A stretch of DNA of 63,261 nt, taken from positions 1-63,261 of the forward strand of contig JAZLLK010000052.1 of NCBI GenBank assembly GCA_045598105.1, read 5' to 3'. The notes beneath the pieces were generated by a model. That model saw nothing but the letters and a program-made list of their open reading frames with translations. It had not been told where the DNA came from and did not search any database. The position numbers were made by a program, and so were the translations under genes. The first letter of the stretch is position 1. Each line of letters begins with the position of its first letter. Below are positions 8,694 to 16,546 of this stretch, piece by piece. The stretch comes from UBA1205 sp045598105 (GTDB taxonomy: Bacteria > Bacteroidota > Bacteroidia > Bacteroidales > WCHB1-69).

Positions 8694-9554
8694 ATGATAT
8701 TAATAGCAGATAGTGGTGCTACGAGCACCGATTGGGCTTTGGCAGGTAGAAACATGCGGCCTGTGGTATTCAAGACCAAAGGATTAAACGTAAACTATTT
8801 ATCCGAGAGTGAAATACGGAATAGTATAATACAAGATGTAATACCCCCCCTACTCCCCTATCACAGGGAGGCGATAGAGGAAATTCGTTTTTTTGGTTCC
8901 GGTTGTTCCAATCCTCAAAAGCAGGATATGATGAGGAGGGTATTAGGGTTGATAAGTGAAAATGCAGACGTTTTTCCCGACCATGATATGCTTGGCGCTG
9001 CAATTTCGCTGTGTGGAAACGATATGGGATTAGTATCTATACTCGGAACCGGTTCTAACACATGCTTTTATGACGGAAAAAACGTAAAAAAAAGCATACT
9101 CTCTTTAGGTTATCTTTTAGGTGATGAAGGCAGTGGTACCTATATGGGTATGCAATTAATAAAAAATTACCTCAAGGGCAATTTTCCTAATGATTTGGAG
9201 CAGGCCTTTGAGGAAAAGTACCCTAAGAAAAAATATGAGATAGTAGGAGAAATGTATGCCGCTCCCAAGGCGGGGGCATATTTTGCGTTCTACACTTATT
9301 TTATTGCGGAGCACAGGGAGCATCCTTACATAAGTGAATTGGTACAGCAGTGTTTTAGCTGTTTTATGCGGGAGCAGGTATTACAATTTGCACCCGAATG
9401 CCATCAATATTCTTTAGGTGCAGTAGGCTCCATAGCCTATTTATTTCAAAATGAATTAAAAATGGCAGCACTTCAACACAATGTTATGTTAGGCAATGTA
9501 TTAAAGAACCCCATAGAAGGTTTAATCAAATATTATCAGCAGCAATATGAGTAG
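8694..9554 (+). CDS. BadF/BadG-type ATPase, N-acetylglucosamine kinase-like
   Basis: A 286-residue protein of the sugar-kinase/actin ATPase fold. The N-terminal phosphate loop is ILIADSGATSTDWAL. SILGTGSNTCFYDG (around residue 118) is the second phosphate motif, and GYLLGDEGSGTYMG is the substrate region typical of GlcNAc kinases. It probably phosphorylates N-acetylglucosamine or a related amino sugar from cell-wall turnover in the cytosol. The next gene overlaps its end by 8 bp. The dense hexamer array upstream implies tight control. The substrate is inferred from the family. Confidence 0.85.
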   Translation: MILIADSGATSTDWALAGRNMRPVVFKTKGLNVNYLSESEIRNSIIQDVIPPLLPYHREAIEEIRFFGSGCSNPQKQDMMRRVLGLISENADVFPDHDMLGAAISLCGNDMGLVSILGTGSNTCFYDGKNVKKSILSLGYLLGDEGSGTYMGMQLIKNYLKGNFPNDLEQAFEEKYPKKKYEIVGEMYAAPKAGAYFAFYTYFIAEHREHPYISELVQQCFSCFMREQVLQFAPECHQYSLGAVGSIAYLFQNELKMAALQHNVMLGNVLKNPIEGLIKYYQQQYE

Positions 9555-9918
9555 ATTAGTTTTTACGGTTTTATTATTAATTATTTCCAATTGTTTTATG
9601 ACCTTTGCATGGTACGGGCATCTCAAGCTCAATTCATTTGACTGGTTCAAGTCCTTACCGCTTATAGGCATTATAGTAATAAGTTGGGGTATAGCTTTTT
9701 TTGAATATTGCTTTCAGGTACCTGCCAACAGAATAGGTTTTCAGGGGAACGGCGGTCCGCTATCGCTCATGCAATTAAAGGTGGTACAAGAGGTAATATC
9801 CATATCAGTATTTGTAATATTTTCACTTATAGCCTTTAAAAACGAAACCATACGATGGAATCATGTAGCGGCATTTATATGTATAATAATGGCGGTATAT
9901 TTTGTATTTAAAAAATAA
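9547..9918 (+). CDS. DUF486/DMT-family small membrane protein
   Basis: A 123-residue inner-membrane protein with four hydrophobic helices. The stretches NCFMTFAWYGHLK, WGIAFFEYCFQVPANR and LMQLKVVQEVIS are typical of the DUF486 family, which is related to small drug/metabolite transporters. The function of the family is unknown. The start overlaps the end of the kinase gene by 8 bp, so both are probably translated from one message, but no functional link is known. Confidence 0.85.
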   Translation: MSRLVFTVLLLIISNCFMTFAWYGHLKLNSFDWFKSLPLIGIIVISWGIAFFEYCFQVPANRIGFQGNGGPLSLMQLKVVQEVISISVFVIFSLIAFKNETIRWNHVAAFICIIMAVYFVFKK

Positions 9919-9969
9919 CGGCATACCGGCTGCACAAATAAAATAAGATAGTATATCAAAAAAAAATGT

Positions 9970-9977
9970 TATCTTTG
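9970..9977 (+). promoter_or_regulatory. -7 promoter element upstream of the 146-residue protein and mtaB
   Basis: TATCTTTG lies 22 bp ahead of the ATG at 10000. It probably drives the 10000-10440 gene together with mtaB and the bactofilin gene, which overlap or abut it. Confidence 0.6.
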
Positions 9978-9999
9978 CTTTTTGTAGTACATATAATAT

Positions 10000-10440
10000 A
10001 TGAAGAGCATATCGGTAAGCAGGCAAATAGTGGTAATAATAGGTATATTTACCATATGGATAATGGTAGGGCTTAATCGTTTGCACGTAGTGCACAGCCG
10101 TGATATGGTAATAGCTGTATCATTGCCTATGCCGCCTACTGACATGTGCAGGCTTCAATACGAATATGAGCACATGGTATATACACACATTTATCAAAAT
10201 AACATGAAGATACCATATAAAGTACCTGTACTCGTAAAGCTGGGCAAGCCTGAAAATTATTGTTTTTATACCTTTATATCTTTTTGGTTACCCGGAGTGA
10301 TAGTAGGTATATTTTTTACAGCCGTATGGCTGGTATATTGTCAGGTGATGTACGCCCATAAGGATAGGATTACATGGATGGAAACATCATTCAACAGCAT
10401 TCACAGTTATTATGAACATGTTACACACAAAAACCATTAG
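10000..10440 (+). CDS. Small membrane protein of unknown function
   Basis: A 146-residue protein that I do not recognise. It has a hydrophobic helix at about residues 10-27 and a second at about 92-114. The segment between them (around 65 residues, with PMPPTDMCRLQYEYEH) would lie outside the cytoplasm, and the C-terminal tail is charged. Its last 29 bp overlap mtaB in another frame. A good promoter lies directly upstream, which supports it as a real gene. Confidence 0.6.
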   Translation: MKSISVSRQIVVIIGIFTIWIMVGLNRLHVVHSRDMVIAVSLPMPPTDMCRLQYEYEHMVYTHIYQNNMKIPYKVPVLVKLGKPENYCFYTFISFWLPGVIVGIFFTAVWLVYCQVMYAHKDRITWMETSFNSIHSYYEHVTHKNH

Positions 10441-11707
10441 TATAAAAACCCTTGGGTGCAAGCTCAATTTTTCGGAAAGTGCTACCATAGAGCAGCATTT
10501 GGCCGCGCAAGGCTACACTATAATAAAAGATGAAAGTGCCGCTGATGCATATATTATTAATACTTGTGCGGTAACTGAAACGGCAGAAAAAAAGTGCCGC
10601 CAAATGATACATCACATGCACCAGCAGAATGCCATGGCAAAAATAGTATTAGTAGGCTGTTATGGGGCATTGGAGCAGTCGCAGGTATTGGCGAATGAGG
10701 TGGACTACATATTAGGGAGTCATAATAAAATGCAAATACTCACTATTATTGACCAGCTGTTAAAAGGTGAAGCCGTGCATATAGAAGCAGATGGTGATGA
10801 TGATACTTTTTTTTCGTCCTACTCGTTGCATGAGCGTACCCGTTCGTTTTTAAAAATACAGGACGGATGCGATTATCATTGCAGCTATTGCACGGTATGC
10901 ATAGCACGCGGGTACAGCCGCAATGACAGCATAGCCAATGTAATAGACAATGCTTATCACATAGTGGCACATGGCATTAAGGAGGTAGTACTTTCAGGTG
11001 TAAACTTAGGAGATTTTAAGGTAAACGGGCAAAATGCCTTTTATGAACTGCTGCAACAATTGGTACAGGTAGAAGGGTTGGAACGCATACGCATATCCTC
11101 CATAGAGCCCAATTTGCTTACTTCTTCTATCATACAATTGGCAGCCGACCATCCTCAGCTGCTCCCCCACTTTCACCTACCGTTACAGTCGGGCAATAAC
11201 CGCATATTAGGGCTCATGCATCGCAGGTATAAAAGAGAGTTTTTTGCACAAAAAATACAGGAGATAAAGGCTATACTGCCACAATCCTGTGTAGCGGCTG
11301 ATGTAATAACAGGTTTTCCCACCGAAACGGAAGAAGATTTTATGGACACTTATCGTTTTTTGGAAGGCATACCGGTGAACATGTTGCATGTGTTTCCTTA
11401 TTCCCGGCGTCCGCACACCATAGCGGCAGGTATGGACGGGCAGGTACCACAAGGAGTAAAAAACAATAGGACATTGCGGCTTATAGAATTGTCAAACAAG
11501 AAAAAAGCACAATTTTACAAGAATAACGAGGGCGGATGCTACTCCGTATTGGTAGAGCACAAGCAGGAGAACGGCTACACCTATGGATTTACCGAGAACT
11601 ACATAAAGGTAAAGGTGCCGGCCGATATGCACATGGAAGGGCAAATAATACGGGTACGGCTTCTGCACACCGATAAAGATGGAATATACAATATAAAAAT
11701 AATATAA
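10412..11707 (+). CDS. mtaB: tRNA t6A37 methylthiotransferase (radical SAM)
   Basis: MtaB adds a methylthio group to t6A at position 37 of tRNAs that read ANN codons. The 431-residue protein has the N-terminal UPF0004 domain with cluster cysteines (TLGCKLNFSES, NTCAVTETAEKKC, VGCYG). The radical-SAM motif is CDYHCSYC (C-x3-C-x2-C) near residue 152, followed by VCIARG where the family usually has a TIPLARG-like sequence. A C-terminal TRAM domain follows. TLGCKLN, where MiaB has a different motif, and the overall length favour MtaB. It overlaps the upstream gene by 29 bp and ends 1 bp before the bactofilin gene. Confidence 0.92.
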   Translation: MNMLHTKTISIKTLGCKLNFSESATIEQHLAAQGYTIIKDESAADAYIINTCAVTETAEKKCRQMIHHMHQQNAMAKIVLVGCYGALEQSQVLANEVDYILGSHNKMQILTIIDQLLKGEAVHIEADGDDDTFFSSYSLHERTRSFLKIQDGCDYHCSYCTVCIARGYSRNDSIANVIDNAYHIVAHGIKEVVLSGVNLGDFKVNGQNAFYELLQQLVQVEGLERIRISSIEPNLLTSSIIQLAADHPQLLPHFHLPLQSGNNRILGLMHRRYKREFFAQKIQEIKAILPQSCVAADVITGFPTETEEDFMDTYRFLEGIPVNMLHVFPYSRRPHTIAAGMDGQVPQGVKNNRTLRLIELSNKKKAQFYKNNEGGCYSVLVEHKQENGYTYGFTENYIKVKVPADMHMEGQIIRVRLLHTDKDGIYNIKII

Positions 11708-11708
11708 T

Positions 11709-12065
11709 ATGGCAAAAGAAGAACCCAATGCGGTGAGTATGATAAGTAGCTCTACCGAAATAACAGGTAATATTATTACTAACGGAGATATTCGTATAGA
11801 TGGCAGCCTTATAGGCGACATATCGTCAGCGATACGCATAGTGCTGGGTGAAGAAGGCAAAATAGAAGGCAACATAGTGTGTAACAATTGTGAAATAGCC
11901 GGTATGATACATGGTGATGTTACGGTAAATGAAACCTTAGCCATAAAAGGCACTGCCAATATTCATGGCAACATATCGGCCAATAAGCTCATTATAGAGC
12001 AAGGAGCTATATTTTGTGGCAACTGCACAATGACAGATGTAAATAATGATAAATCAACGCTATAG
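11709..12065 (+). CDS. Bactofilin (polymer-forming cytoskeletal protein)
   Basis: A 118-residue protein with the bactofilin (DUF583) beta-helix. Repeated hydrophobic-glycine steps can be read in GNIITNGDIRIDGSLIGDI, then in GKIEGNIVCNNCEIAGMIHGDV and onward. The N- and C-terminal tails are short, as usual. Bactofilins assemble into nucleotide-independent filaments that act in cell shape, wall synthesis or chromosome positioning. The gene lies between mtaB and an AtpZ-like gene; this bactofilin-AtpZ order is common in Bacteroidota ahead of ATP synthase genes, which are missing here. Confidence 0.9.
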   Translation: MAKEEPNAVSMISSSTEITGNIITNGDIRIDGSLIGDISSAIRIVLGEEGKIEGNIVCNNCEIAGMIHGDVTVNETLAIKGTANIHGNISANKLIIEQGAIFCGNCTMTDVNNDKSTL

Positions 12066-12068
12066 TGT

Positions 12069-12293
12069 ATGGAAAAGGAACCTCGCAAGCCCTCTGATAC
12101 ATTAAATAGTTTTGCCAAATACTCCTCCATAGCCGTACAGATGGTGGTAGTGATATGCATATTCAGTTTTGCGGGCTTTAAATGTGATAAATGGATAGGT
12201 TGGAGGTTTCCGCTTTTTACCGTAATATTGTCACTATCGGGTGTAGGCATAGGCATTTACCTGTCCGTAAAAGATTTTTTACAAAAAAAATAG
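12069..12293 (+). CDS. AtpZ/AtpI-like small membrane protein
   Basis: A 74-residue protein with two hydrophobic helices and the motif GFKCDKWIGWRFPLFTV between them, typical of AtpZ/AtpI proteins (G-x(3)-D-x(2)-G in the loop). In other bacteria these assist F1Fo ATP synthase assembly or magnesium handling and lie beside atpB. No F1Fo gene is found in this window. The start is 3 bp after the bactofilin stop. Confidence 0.8.
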   Translation: MEKEPRKPSDTLNSFAKYSSIAVQMVVVICIFSFAGFKCDKWIGWRFPLFTVILSLSGVGIGIYLSVKDFLQKK

Positions 12294-12324
12294 CAAAATG
12301 GTGAAAATATCAAAAATGATTTCG

Positions 12325-12332
12325 TAATTTTG
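12325..12332 (+). promoter_or_regulatory. -7 promoter element before the 155-residue membrane protein
   Basis: TAATTTTG ends 1 bp before the first ATG at 12334. With the usual short distance to the transcription start, the message would begin near 12338. Translation would then start at the in-frame ATG at 12355. Confidence 0.4.
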
Positions 12333-12333
12333 C

Positions 12334-12801
12334 ATGATTAAAATCACATACGATATGCTCAAACAATTATACGGCAAATACATTAAGTTTCTACTGATAT
12401 TCAGCATTATAATAGCTATCATCTATATAGTGCTTCGCCTATGTGCTCCGGGTTTGGTAAGTGTAAATCTGCCATTTTTAATCATAGCTTTTTTAGGTAT
12501 TACGGCGGTAATGCATTATTTTGTAGCCAGGGCTGATGCTCAGCGTATAGCCTTTAGGCCGGATGACAGCATGAGCAATGAGGATAAATTTAAAATGCTC
12601 ACCGATATAGAAAAAAAGTTTATTACCAGTTATTTATTGGTTACCACCATAAAGTTATTAGGTTTTTTAATCATGCTGGTATTATATGCTTTTTTCAATC
12701 GCGGTGATTTTTTGCTTTTTGGAGCTAATTTTCTTATATTATATATAATGTATAGTGTATTTGAAATTTTGTATTTAAAAAAGCCTATAGTAGGAAAATA
12801 A
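12334..12801 (+). CDS. Membrane protein of unknown function next to AtpZ
   Basis: A protein of 155 residues (148 if translation starts at the in-frame ATG at 12355, as the promoter position suggests). It has four predicted transmembrane helices in two pairs, separated by a charged loop (DDSMSNEDKFKMLTDIEKK). The position after bactofilin and AtpZ, and the four-helix plan, fit an AtpI-like accessory protein, but sequence similarity is not clear to me. No ATP synthase genes follow. Confidence 0.6.
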   Translation: MIKITYDMLKQLYGKYIKFLLIFSIIIAIIYIVLRLCAPGLVSVNLPFLIIAFLGITAVMHYFVARADAQRIAFRPDDSMSNEDKFKMLTDIEKKFITSYLLVTTIKLLGFLIMLVLYAFFNRGDFLLFGANFLILYIMYSVFEILYLKKPIVGK

Positions 12802-12833
12802 TAAATAATATCAATCATATAAATAATAATAAC

Positions 12834-14033
12834 ATGCCAAAAATTTCGAACAAAGGCTGTAACATGCCATCGTCTCCTATCAGAAAATTGGTTCCTTTTT
12901 CTGATGCGGCCAAGCAAAGAGGTATAAAGGTATACCACCTCAACATAGGTCAACCGGATATAGAGACTCCCAAAGGTGCCATTAAAACATTACAAAACAC
13001 TGAAATAGGTGTTTTAGCATATTCACATTCAGCAGGTACATTATCTTGCCGTAAAAAGCTGGTAGAATATTACAAACGTTGGAACATAGATGTTACACCT
13101 GAAGAAATCATTATGACCAATGGTGGTTCTGAAGGTATACAATTTGCATTCAACGCATGCTTAGATCCCGGTGATGAAGTGATAATACCTGAGCCGTTTT
13201 ATGCCAACTACAATGGTTTTGCATTAACAGCAGGTGTAGTGGTAAAGCCCATAGTATCAGTTATAGACAATGGTTTTGCTTTACCTCCCATTGAAGAATT
13301 TGAAAAGGTGATTACACCTAAAACCAAGGCCATAATGATATGTAACCCTAACAATCCTACAGGTTACCTATATTCACAGCAGGAATTGGAAACGCTGGCT
13401 CAAATAGTGAAGAAATACGATTTATTCTTATTCTCCGATGAGGTATATCGTGAATTTGCATATGACGGAGCCAATGTATTCTCGGTAATGCATTTGAAAG
13501 GCATAGAGCAGAACGTCATCATGTTAGATTCTGTATCAAAGCGTTACAGTGCATGTGGCGCCCGTATAGGTATGTTTGTTACCAAGAATAAAGAGGTGTA
13601 CACCACTGCTATGAAATTTGCCCAGGCACGTTTAAGTCCCCCATCATTTGGTCAAATATTCACTGAAGCTGCAGTAGATACTCCTCAAAGTTACTTTGAT
13701 GCTGTATTGAGTGAATACATAGCACGTCGTAACTGCATAGTGGAAGCTATTAACAAAATGCCCGGATGTTTTTGTCCTACTCCTAAAGGTGCATTTTACG
13801 CTGTAGCCCGTTTACCCATTGACGATTCTGACACATTCTGCAAATGGTTATTGGAAGATTTCTCCTATGAGAAACAAACTGTAATGTTGGCACCTGCCAC
13901 AGGTTTTTACTCCATTAAAGGCAAAGGCAAGAATGAAGTAAGAATCAGCTATTGTTTAAAAGTAAGTGATTTACAGGCAGCTATGAAATGTCTGGAAGAA
14001 GCTTTGAAAGTTTATCCCGGTCGTACCCTGTAA
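12834..14033 (+). CDS. Class I/II PLP-dependent aminotransferase (aspartate aminotransferase-like)
   Basis: A 399-residue fold-type I PLP enzyme. The substrate-binding stretch is NIGQPDIETP. CNPNNPTG (around residue 170) binds the cofactor ring and phosphate, FSDEVYREF gives the aspartate contacting the pyridine nitrogen, DSVSKRYSACGARIG holds the Schiff-base lysine near 239, and VRISYC the carboxylate-binding arginine. It probably exchanges amino groups between glutamate and an amino or keto acid; the exact substrate is not readable. It is monocistronic with a strong terminator downstream. Its smoother codon use suggests high expression, which fits amino-acid fermentation. Confidence 0.85.
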   Translation: MPKISNKGCNMPSSPIRKLVPFSDAAKQRGIKVYHLNIGQPDIETPKGAIKTLQNTEIGVLAYSHSAGTLSCRKKLVEYYKRWNIDVTPEEIIMTNGGSEGIQFAFNACLDPGDEVIIPEPFYANYNGFALTAGVVVKPIVSVIDNGFALPPIEEFEKVITPKTKAIMICNPNNPTGYLYSQQELETLAQIVKKYDLFLFSDEVYREFAYDGANVFSVMHLKGIEQNVIMLDSVSKRYSACGARIGMFVTKNKEVYTTAMKFAQARLSPPSFGQIFTEAAVDTPQSYFDAVLSEYIARRNCIVEAINKMPGCFCPTPKGAFYAVARLPIDDSDTFCKWLLEDFSYEKQTVMLAPATGFYSIKGKGKNEVRISYCLKVSDLQAAMKCLEEALKVYPGRTL

Positions 14034-14056
14034 TAATATCACCATTATATAGTATC

Positions 14057-14093
14057 AAAAGCGAAGTCGAAAATGTTTCGGCTTCGCTTTTTT
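14057..14093 (+). terminator. Intrinsic terminator after the aminotransferase gene
   Basis: AAAAGCGAAG-T-CGAAA pairs with TTTCG-G-CTTCGCTTTT across a 3-4 base loop, followed by a T run. Confidence 0.8.
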
Positions 14094-14195
14094 CACACTT
14101 ACATGTATTACAACAAATTACGTAATTTGTTATTAACACTTATATATTCATTAATATTTTTATTCTTTTTTTCCTGTTTAATCAAAAAAAAATAG

Positions 14196-14203
14196 TACCT
14201 TTG
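14196..14203 (+). promoter_or_regulatory. -7 promoter element of the hydrogenase operon
   Basis: TACCTTTG lies 130 bp before the first hydrogenase gene. This leaves a long 5' leader (14210-14332) that is AT-rich and shows no riboswitch I recognise. Confidence 0.5.
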
Positions 14204-14332
14204 CCAATCTATAATATCCGTAAGTTATGTTTAGACTAAGTATATTAAGTTGAACACAGCATACGAGGTATTATACATTAAATATCAGATAAACAAAATA
14301 AAATAAATTATTAACATTCAATTAATCATAAC

Positions 14333-14728
14333 ATGGATAAAATAACATCATTGGCAGATCTTAAGAAAAAAAGAGATGATCTCCAAGCAAGTTTAAATTT
14401 GCGTGAACGTGGTGATAACGTAGAAAACCTAGTGCAAATCAAAGTAGCCATGGCCACTTGTGGTATAGCTTCCGGAGCAAAACAAGTGATGGATTTTCTT
14501 ATTGAAAACTTAGATAAGAAAAACGTTCCTGCCGTAGTAACACAAACCGGTTGCATGGGTTATTGCTATGCCGAACCCACCATCGAAGTTAAAAAACCGG
14601 GCCAGGAACCCATAGTATTTGGTTATGTAAACGCTGCAAAAGCTGAAGAAATCATAGACAAATACATACTCGGCAATGAATTGGTAGAAGGAATTATTCC
14701 TGTAAATTACGAAAAAATAGAAAAATAA
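14333..14728 (+). CDS. Thioredoxin-like [2Fe-2S] ferredoxin subunit of hydrogenase (HndB-like)
   Basis: A 131-residue protein with the thioredoxin-like ferredoxin fold. The cluster cysteines can be read in MATCGIASGAK (around residue 43) and TGCMGYCYAEP (around 77-81), the C-x(n)-C...C-x3-C pattern of HndB and the NuoF N-terminal domain. The gene is first in the hydrogenase operon and probably supplies an extra [2Fe-2S] electron carrier to the complex. It ends directly before a strong GGAGG ribosome-binding site for the next gene. Confidence 0.85.
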   Translation: MDKITSLADLKKKRDDLQASLNLRERGDNVENLVQIKVAMATCGIASGAKQVMDFLIENLDKKNVPAVVTQTGCMGYCYAEPTIEVKKPGQEPIVFGYVNAAKAEEIIDKYILGNELVEGIIPVNYEKIEK

Positions 14729-14733
14729 GGAGG
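14727..14733 (+). promoter_or_regulatory. Strong Shine-Dalgarno site before hydB
   Basis: AAGGAGG lies 5 bp before the ATG of hydB and spans the stop of the preceding gene. Shine-Dalgarno sites are rare in Bacteroidota, where A-rich leaders are the rule, and none of the neighbouring operons shows one this strong. Confidence 0.6.
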
Positions 14734-14738
14734 TCTAA

Positions 14739-16532
14739 ATGGCAAACTATAAATATCATATATTATGCTGTGGCGGTACAGGATGTAAATCGTCACAAAG
14801 CGCAACTATAGTTGAGAATTTAAAGAATATATTAGCAGAAAAGAACTTAAGCAATGACGTACAGGTTATTACCACCGGTTGTTTTGGTTTCTGTGAAAAA
14901 GGCCCTATCGTAAAAATATTGCCTGATAATACATTCTATACTCAAGTTAAACCTGAAGATGCACGTGAAATAGTAGAAGAACACATTATAAAAGGTCGTC
15001 AGGTAAAACGTTTATTATATGAAAATCCCGAAAACAAAGAGCACATATCGGACTCCAAGCACATGGGATTCTACAAAAAACAAATGCGTATAGCATTACG
15101 TAACTGTGGTTTCATTAATCCTGAAAACATAGATGAATACATAGCACGTGATGGTTATGCTGCTTTAGCAAAAGTATTGGAACAGAATGATGCTGCTGCC
15201 ACTATTGACTTAATTAAAAAAGCAGGTTTGCGTGGTCGTGGCGGTGCAGGCTTCCCCACCGGTTTAAAATGGGAACTCTGCCGTAAGAATGCAGCTGATC
15301 AAAAATACATGATATGTAATGCTGACGAAGGTGACCCCGGTGCATTTATGGACCGTTCCATATTGGAAGGTGACCCTCACTCCATTATAGAAGCCATGGC
15401 TATTGGTGGTTTCTGTATAGGTGCTACCAAAGGTTTGGTTTATATTCGTGCTGAATATCCTTTGGCTATTCACCGTTTGCAGGTAGCTATTAAGCAGGCT
15501 CGTGAATATGGTTTATTAGGAGAACACATATTTGGTACTGATTTCAGTTTTGACATAGAATTACGTTATGGTGCAGGTGCATTTGTATGTGGTGAAGAAA
15601 CTGCATTGATACACTCTATGGAAGGTCAGCGTGGTGAACCCACATTTAAACCTCCATTCCCTGCAGTAGAAGGCTTCTTAAAGAAACCCTCAAATGTAAA
15701 CAATGTTGAAACATTTGCCAATGTTCCCGTTATCATTAATAAAGGTTGGGAATGGTTCTCATCAATAGGCACTGAAAAATCAAAAGGCACCAAGGTATTT
15801 GCCTTAGCAGGTCAAATTAACAACGTAGGTTTGATAGAAGTTCCTATGGGTATCACTCTTCGTGAAGTAATATACGAAATAGGTGGTGGTATTAAAGGTG
15901 GCAGAAAATTCAAAGCTGTACAAACAGGTGGTCCTTCAGGCGGTTGTTTAACTGAAAAATTCTTAGACACCCCTATAGATTATGAAAACCTGGTAGCTGC
16001 AGGTTCTATGATGGGTTCAGGTGGTATGATAGTTATGGATGAAACTTCATGTATGGTTTCCGTAGCTAAATTCTACTTGGAATTCACCGTTGAAGAATCT
16101 TGCGGTAAATGTTCACCTTGTCGTATAGGTAACAAGAGATTACATGAATTATTGGATAAAATCACCAAAGGTAACGGTACCATGGAAGACCTTGAATTAC
16201 TCAAGAACTTAAGCCGAGTAATTAAAGATACTGCATTATGTGGTTTAGGTCAAACATCACCCAACCCTGTATTATCCACTATTGACAATTTCTGGGATGA
16301 ATATGTTGCACACGTTGTTGACAAGAAATGTCCTGCAGGTCAATGTAAAGCATTAAAGAAATATGTTATTGATCCTACACAATGTAAAGGTTGTACCGCA
16401 TGTGCACGCAATTGTCCTGTTGGTGCAATTAATGGTACAGTGAAGAACCCGCATGAAATAGATCAATCTAAGTGTATCAAGTGCGGTACTTGTATCGAAA
16501 AATGTAAATTTAACGCAATAAGTATTAAATAG
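14739..16532 (+). CDS. hydB: NuoF-like NADH-binding subunit of [FeFe] hydrogenase
   Basis: A 597-residue flavoprotein subunit. Residues 1-90 are a thioredoxin-like [2Fe-2S] domain (CCGGTGC at 10-16, TTGCFGFC at 46-52). The FMN/NADH domain carries GLRGRGGAGFP at 163-173. An SLBB domain and the [4Fe-4S] motif ESCGKCSPC follow. The last 58 residues are a 2[4Fe-4S] ferredoxin (CKGCTACARNC, CIKCGTCIEKC). This domain order is that of HydB/HndC in NAD(P)-linked, often electron-bifurcating hydrogenases. It would pass electrons between NADH, ferredoxin and HydA. Bifurcation is inferred from family and layout. Confidence 0.93.
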   Translation: MANYKYHILCCGGTGCKSSQSATIVENLKNILAEKNLSNDVQVITTGCFGFCEKGPIVKILPDNTFYTQVKPEDAREIVEEHIIKGRQVKRLLYENPENKEHISDSKHMGFYKKQMRIALRNCGFINPENIDEYIARDGYAALAKVLEQNDAAATIDLIKKAGLRGRGGAGFPTGLKWELCRKNAADQKYMICNADEGDPGAFMDRSILEGDPHSIIEAMAIGGFCIGATKGLVYIRAEYPLAIHRLQVAIKQAREYGLLGEHIFGTDFSFDIELRYGAGAFVCGEETALIHSMEGQRGEPTFKPPFPAVEGFLKKPSNVNNVETFANVPVIINKGWEWFSSIGTEKSKGTKVFALAGQINNVGLIEVPMGITLREVIYEIGGGIKGGRKFKAVQTGGPSGGCLTEKFLDTPIDYENLVAAGSMMGSGGMIVMDETSCMVSVAKFYLEFTVEESCGKCSPCRIGNKRLHELLDKITKGNGTMEDLELLKNLSRVIKDTALCGLGQTSPNPVLSTIDNFWDEYVAHVVDKKCPAGQCKALKKYVIDPTQCKGCTACARNCPVGAINGTVKNPHEIDQSKCIKCGTCIEKCKFNAISIK

Positions 16533-16546
16533 GAAAGGATTATATA

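Noticed and set aside
14204..14332. Riboswitch in the long hydrogenase leader
   Set aside because: The stretch is AT-rich with no stable helices or known aptamer motifs.
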